Assembly (NCBI GenBank): GCA_021324515.1
Contig: JAJPIY010000302.1
Span: 1-35,603, forward strand
Reading direction: 5' to 3'
Source: Planctomycetota bacterium
GTDB lineage: Bacteria > Planctomycetota > Planctomycetia > Gemmatales > Gemmataceae
Length of the DNA stretch: 35,603 bases
Shown: in pieces, positions 32,124 to 35,603 of the stretch
Position numbering within the stretch: position 1 is the stretch's first letter
Layout: each line of letters starts with the position of its first letter
Position numbers and translations under genes: made by a program
The notes under the pieces: model-generated
The model's database searches: none
What the model was told of the DNA's origin: nothing
The model's input: the letters and a program-made list of their open reading frames with translations, nothing else

Positions 32124-33914
32124 ATGACGCGCACTTGGCAGTACGGCCCAGCGTTGGGCCTCGTGATCCTGAGCGGACTCGTCGGAGGATGTTCGTCTCC
32201 GCGAACAGAGACGGAATCGGCCGCCGATATCGAGGCGCTGAGGCCCCCCTGGTTCGAAGACAAGACCACAGAGAAGGGCCTGCATTTCCAGCACGATGCC
32301 GGAACAGTGCCGGGCCAATACTTCATGCCGCAGATGATCGGTTCCGGAGCCGCCCTTTTTGACTTCAATGGCGACGATCGGCTTGACCTTTACCTGTTGC
32401 AAAACGGCGGTTCTCAAGGGGCGCGCAATCGCCTTTATCAACAGCTGCCCGACGGCCGATTTCAAGATGTGAGCGACGGCTCGGGCCTGGACATTGCCGG
32501 CCACAACATGGGCGTGGCGATCGGCGATGTCAACAATGACGGCCGGCCCGACGTGCTCGTCACCCAGTACAAAGGCATCAAACTTTTCCTCAACCAGGGC
32601 AATGGCCGCTTTCAAGATGTCACCGACAAGGCCGGCCTGTGCAATCCCCATTGGGGTGCCTCGGCCGCCTTCGTGGATTTCGACCGCGACGGTTGGCTCG
32701 ACTTGGTGGTGGTCAATTACGTGGACTACGATCCTGCTGTGCCTTGCACCACCCTCGGCGGCATCCCGGATTATTGTCCGCCGCGTGCCTTCCCCGGCAG
32801 CGTCACCCGCTTGTTCCATAATCTCGGCACAAGGGGTTCCCCAAGCGGGGGCCGTCCGTCCGCCGCTCCCGGAGCAACGCTTGTCCGCTTTGAAGATGTA
32901 ACGGTGGCGTCTGGACTGGGCCGGCTGGCGGGTCCGGGATTGGGCGTGCTGTGCGCAGACTTCGATGGCGATGGTTGGCCCGACATCTTTATCGCCAACG
33001 ACGGTGAGGCCAATCGCCTGTGGATCAATCAGCACGACGGCACATTCAAGGAAGAAGCGATCAGCCGCGGCGTGGCCTACAATGCGATGGGACATGCCGA
33101 GGCCGGCATGGGCGTGGCGATCGGAGATGTGGACGGCGACGGTCTGTTCGATTTGTATGTCACGCATTTGACGGAGGAAAATAATCGTTTGTGGAAGCAA
33201 GGGCCGCGAGGCTTGTTCCGGGACCAGACGGCCCATGCCGGCTTGGTGCAGGGACGGTGGCACGGCACCGGCTTCGGCACGGTCCTGGGTGATTTCAACC
33301 TCGACGGCGCCCTGGACCTGGCGATCGTTAACGGACGGGTCAGCAAGGCTGCCCGCCTTCCGTCCTCGTCCTCTTCGCGCAGCGGGGGCGACGAGGGTGG
33401 GAACCTGGGGCCGCATTGGGGCTTGTATGCAGAGCGCAATCAGCTCTTCGCCAATGATGGCACGGGACATTTCCATGATATTTCCGCAGCGAACCCGGCG
33501 CTGTGCGCTAACGCCAACATCGCACGCGGCTTGGCTTATGGCGACTTCGATAATGACGGCAAGCTCGATCTGCTGGTCACGACCGTTGCCGGACCCGCTC
33601 GTTTGTATCACAACGTCGCTTCCCAGAACGGGCACTGGTTGTGTGTCCGAGCCCTCGATCCAGAGCATGGAGAGCGGGACGCTATAGGCGCCGAGGTCCG
33701 CGTTCGCGCCGGCCCCCGCAGTTGGCTGCGCTGGATCAATCCGGCCACGAGCTTTTTGTGCAGCAACGATCCCCGCGCTCATTTCGGCCTTGGGGCGGAG
33801 ATACGCATAGATGACATCACTGTCCTTTGGCCGGACGGCAGCCGGGAAACCTTTGTCGGCGGACGAACCGATCGCCAACTGACATTACGCAAGGGGAAAG
33901 GTGTAAAATATTAA
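32124..33914 (+). CDS. CRTAC1-type FG-GAP/ASPIC-UnbV lipoprotein
   Basis: 596 residues. A lipoprotein signal peptide ends in the lipobox LVGGC. An N-terminal linker with HFQHDAGTVPGQYFMPQMIGSG precedes an integrin-like propeller. It carries repeated calcium loops DxNxDxxxD: DFNGDDRLD, DVNNDGRPD, DFDRDGWLD, DFDGDGWPD, DVDGDGLFD, DFNLDGALD and DFDNDGKLD. The C-terminal 110 residues are an ASPIC/UnbV domain (IGAEVRVRAG, RAHFGLGAEIRIDDITVLWP). Such proteins are abundant in planctomycetes and are thought to mediate surface binding or adhesion; the ligand is unknown. The start codon has a poor ribosome-binding site, but the lipoprotein signal fixes it. A TPR protein follows, a pairing often seen with this family. 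Confidence 0.92.
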   Translation: MTRTWQYGPALGLVILSGLVGGCSSPRTETESAADIEALRPPWFEDKTTEKGLHFQHDAGTVPGQYFMPQMIGSGAALFDFNGDDRLDLYLLQNGGSQGARNRLYQQLPDGRFQDVSDGSGLDIAGHNMGVAIGDVNNDGRPDVLVTQYKGIKLFLNQGNGRFQDVTDKAGLCNPHWGASAAFVDFDRDGWLDLVVVNYVDYDPAVPCTTLGGIPDYCPPRAFPGSVTRLFHNLGTRGSPSGGRPSAAPGATLVRFEDVTVASGLGRLAGPGLGVLCADFDGDGWPDIFIANDGEANRLWINQHDGTFKEEAISRGVAYNAMGHAEAGMGVAIGDVDGDGLFDLYVTHLTEENNRLWKQGPRGLFRDQTAHAGLVQGRWHGTGFGTVLGDFNLDGALDLAIVNGRVSKAARLPSSSSSRSGGDEGGNLGPHWGLYAERNQLFANDGTGHFHDISAANPALCANANIARGLAYGDFDNDGKLDLLVTTVAGPARLYHNVASQNGHWLCVRALDPEHGERDAIGAEVRVRAGPRSWLRWINPATSFLCSNDPRAHFGLGAEIRIDDITVLWPDGSRETFVGGRTDRQLTLRKGKGVKY

Positions 33915-33962
33915 CCGACACTATTGCCAATGCGACTTTTGAACGCGTGGGTTGCGTTAACA

Positions 33963-34049
33963 GGGCGAGCGGGGGGTGTGTCCCCCCCGGTAGATTTCCC
34001 GGCGAGCGGGGGGTGTCACACCCCCCGCTCGCCGGGAAATCTACCGGGG
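33963..34049. repeat. GC-rich palindromic repeat, locus 6, with a 65-nt palindrome
   Basis: A forward unit (GGGCGAGCGGGGGGTGTGTC) is followed by a perfect 65-nt palindrome at 33985-34049 with 32-nt arms around a single C. The arms begin CCCCGGTAGATTTCCCGGCG, so the palindrome includes a GGTAGATTTCC segment not seen at the other loci. It lies 50 bp after the CRTAC1 stop and ends 22 nt before the TPR gene start, just ahead of its ribosome-binding site. Confidence 0.92.
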
Positions 34050-34071
34050 TCTGTTGGGGAGAGGAAGATCG

Positions 34072-35406
34072 ATGGGACGGCGCAGTCAGATTGCGATCGT
34101 GCTTCTGACCGTCCTTGCCGGTGTGACGGTCTGGTATGGCTGGCGGCGTTACAGTGCGCCGGTGCCGCCGGAGATCGCCTGCACGGGACTCGATCCCGAA
34201 GTAGCCGACGCGATCGAGACGGCGCGACGGAAAATCCACGCTGATCCTTACTCCGCTCCATCCTGGGGCCACCTCGGCAAGCTGTTGCGAGCAGCCCAAC
34301 TCTATCCAGAAGCGGCTGCCTGTTTCGCTCAGGCCGGACGCTTGGAGCCGAAAAATCCGTGTTGGCCGTACCTGCAAGGCGAAGCCCTGCGCAGCAGGGC
34401 CAACGGGGCCGAGGCGGTGCCGCCTTTGCAACGCGCCGTTGCTCTGGCCGACAGCACGGGCACCCTTGCTCCCTTTCTACGCTTGGCCGAAGTTCTCCTG
34501 GCCCTGGGACGCAACGACGAGGCGGAAAAACCGCTTCGCCATGCCCTAGAGATCGAACCAGACAATCCCGCGGTCCATTACAACCTTGGTCTTTTGGCCC
34601 TGGAACACGGCGATTTATCCGGCAGCCTCGCGCACCTGAAACGTTGCGAACACAGCCCATTCACCCAGCGCAAGGCCTGCATCCAATTGGCCGCCGTCTA
34701 CCGACGCATGGGGCAGACGGAAAAAGCCGATCACTACAGCCGCAAGGCCGACACTCTGCCGCCGGATAGCAATTGGCTTGATCCGTTCCTCGCCGATGTC
34801 CGGGCAGTGGGCCGACCGGCCCGCCTTGAGGAGATCCATCGTCTGGAAAAGCGCGGTGATTATCGGGCGGCGGTGGAGCAACTCACTGCTTTGATTCAGG
34901 ACAAACCCGACGAGCGCCTCTATATCGCCCTGGGAAAAGACCTCTACAAGTTAGGCGATCTCGACCGCGCCGAACAGGCGCTGCGATCCGCACTGGCCCT
35001 CACATCCGACGACAACGTCCGGGCCGCAGCCGTACATCAGTTGGGCCGCGTCTTATTGACGCGCGCTGACAAAGACGCGCACCACAATCCCCAACAAGCC
35101 CGCGCCGAATTCGAGCAAGCCGCTGCTTGTGCGCGTCAAGTGCTCGCCAGCCGGCCGGATCATGCGATGTCGTATGTGGTCCTGGGACTGGCCCTGCGGC
35201 GCCTGGACAAACGCCCAGAAGCCCTTGAGGCATTACGCACAGCGGTCCAGTGCGATCCCAACTCGGCCGATGCCCACTTTTATCTGGGCGAAACCTTGGC
35301 TGAGGCGGGCCAAATTCCTGCAGCACGGGCTTCCCTGGAGCGCGCTCAGGAATGCAATCCGAACGATCCCCGTCCTCGAACGGCCTTGGCGAAACTTAAG
35401 GATTAG
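34072..35406 (+). CDS. Membrane-anchored TPR protein
   Basis: 444 residues from the ATG at 34072, preceded by GAGGAAG; the track's TTG six codons upstream would overlap the binding site. A single N-terminal membrane helix (SQIAIVLLTVLAGVTVWYGW) is followed by tetratricopeptide repeats nearly to the end. The first series is about 50-220 (WGHLGKLLRAAQLYPEAAAC, FLRLAEVLLALGRNDEAEKP, VHYNLGLLALEHGDLSGSLA). The second is about 270-440 (LYIALGKDLYKLGDLDRAEQ, AHFYLGETLAEAGQIPAARA). There is no enzymatic domain, so it should be a protein-interaction scaffold facing the periplasm. It lies directly downstream of the CRTAC1 lipoprotein, and in this phylum such pairs are common, suggesting joint function. 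Confidence 0.88.
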   Translation: MGRRSQIAIVLLTVLAGVTVWYGWRRYSAPVPPEIACTGLDPEVADAIETARRKIHADPYSAPSWGHLGKLLRAAQLYPEAAACFAQAGRLEPKNPCWPYLQGEALRSRANGAEAVPPLQRAVALADSTGTLAPFLRLAEVLLALGRNDEAEKPLRHALEIEPDNPAVHYNLGLLALEHGDLSGSLAHLKRCEHSPFTQRKACIQLAAVYRRMGQTEKADHYSRKADTLPPDSNWLDPFLADVRAVGRPARLEEIHRLEKRGDYRAAVEQLTALIQDKPDERLYIALGKDLYKLGDLDRAEQALRSALALTSDDNVRAAAVHQLGRVLLTRADKDAHHNPQQARAEFEQAAACARQVLASRPDHAMSYVVLGLALRRLDKRPEALEALRTAVQCDPNSADAHFYLGETLAEAGQIPAARASLERAQECNPNDPRPRTALAKLKD

Positions 35407-35410
35407 GGGA

Positions 35411-35603
35411 CTTTTCCCTCCCCCACAAGGGGGGAGGGAGTTTTGTTTTTCCCTCCCCCACAAGGGGGGAGGGAGTTTTGTTTTTCCCTCCCCCCCTGTG
35501 GGGGAGGGTTAGGGTGGGGGGTTAGGACTCCTTGTCTGCATTGTCCTTACCCCCCACCCCAGCCCTCCCCCACAAGGGGGGAGGGAGTTTTGTTTTTCCC
35601 TCC
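35411..35603. repeat. Tandem terminator-like hairpins, continuing past the window
   Basis: TCCCTCCCCC-ACAAG-GGGGGAGGGA followed by GTTTTGTTTTT occurs at 35415 and 35450 (period 35). A variant in inverted context occurs at 35485, and another copy near 35563. Copies three and four face each other across GGGTGGGGGGTTAGGAC and its near-complement GTCCTTACCCCCCACCC, making a palindrome of about 100 nt. Each hairpin with its T tract is a credible intrinsic terminator for the TPR gene. The array is cut by the window end. Confidence 0.85.

Noticed and set aside
31908-33878. 656-residue minus-strand ORF
   Set aside because: It is antisense to the CRTAC1 lipoprotein, whose signal peptide, calcium loops and ASPIC domain are unmistakable. 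Long antisense frames are expected in this GC-rich DNA.

Overview
The window reads as chromosomal DNA of a planctomycete, most likely Gemmataceae or a close relative. This rests on gene content, not on any search. The indicators are a CRTAC1-type FG-GAP/ASPIC lipoprotein followed by a TPR protein, a DUF6807 (PmoA-like) protein, a Uma2 nuclease, a PEP-CTERM protein, PQQ-propeller and HEAT secreted proteins, an alpha-2-macroglobulin fused to a zinc-finger anti-sigma domain, and the N-terminal scrap of an integrase of the type carried by Gemmataceae. The DNA is GC-rich and is punctuated by several families of GC-rich palindromic repeats.

Layout. Positions 1-2758 (minus) hold a GAF/PAS/receiver signalling protein followed by a membrane metallophosphoesterase that runs off the left edge. 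Positions 2798-4480 form a decayed accessory patch around an intact tRNA-Ser(GCU): a frameshifted ISNCY-type transposase, short palindromic repeats, a PIN-toxin stub and an integrase stub. Positions 4515-7364 encode a secreted propeller plus PHP-type protein. Positions 7647-10015 hold a translationally coupled pair, a HEAT protein and a PQQ propeller. On the plus strand, 10222-15026 carries a gamma-class carbonic anhydrase homologue, an M24-fold protein without metal ligands, a Uma2 protein and a large secreted protein of unknown function. On the minus strand, 15023-23442 carries, in transcription order, an ECF sigma factor, a 1810-residue anti-sigma/alpha-2-macroglobulin fusion, a class I glutamine amidotransferase lacking its cysteine, and a divergent AnmK. 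After that come a PEP-CTERM protein, EF-G, a secreted hypothetical protein, DUF6807, endonuclease III, a PQQ-protein scrap, a TSUP permease, the CRTAC1 lipoprotein and a TPR protein. The right edge lies inside a terminator-like repeat array.

The most interesting unit is sigma factor plus anti-sigma/macroglobulin. Its architecture suggests that damage or protease attack sensed by a periplasmic thioester protein could be passed directly to an ECF sigma factor, because the sensor and the sigma-binding domain are one polypeptide. The two genes downstream look like cell-wall-related enzymes with altered active sites. The second recurrent theme is a palindromic repeat built from a roughly 28-35 nt unit. 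It occurs at six intergenic loci here, three of them within 4-8 bp of a minus-strand stop codon.

Start codons were chosen from Shine-Dalgarno sequences and signal peptides and often differ from the ORF track. Functional calls are family-level recognition by eye.
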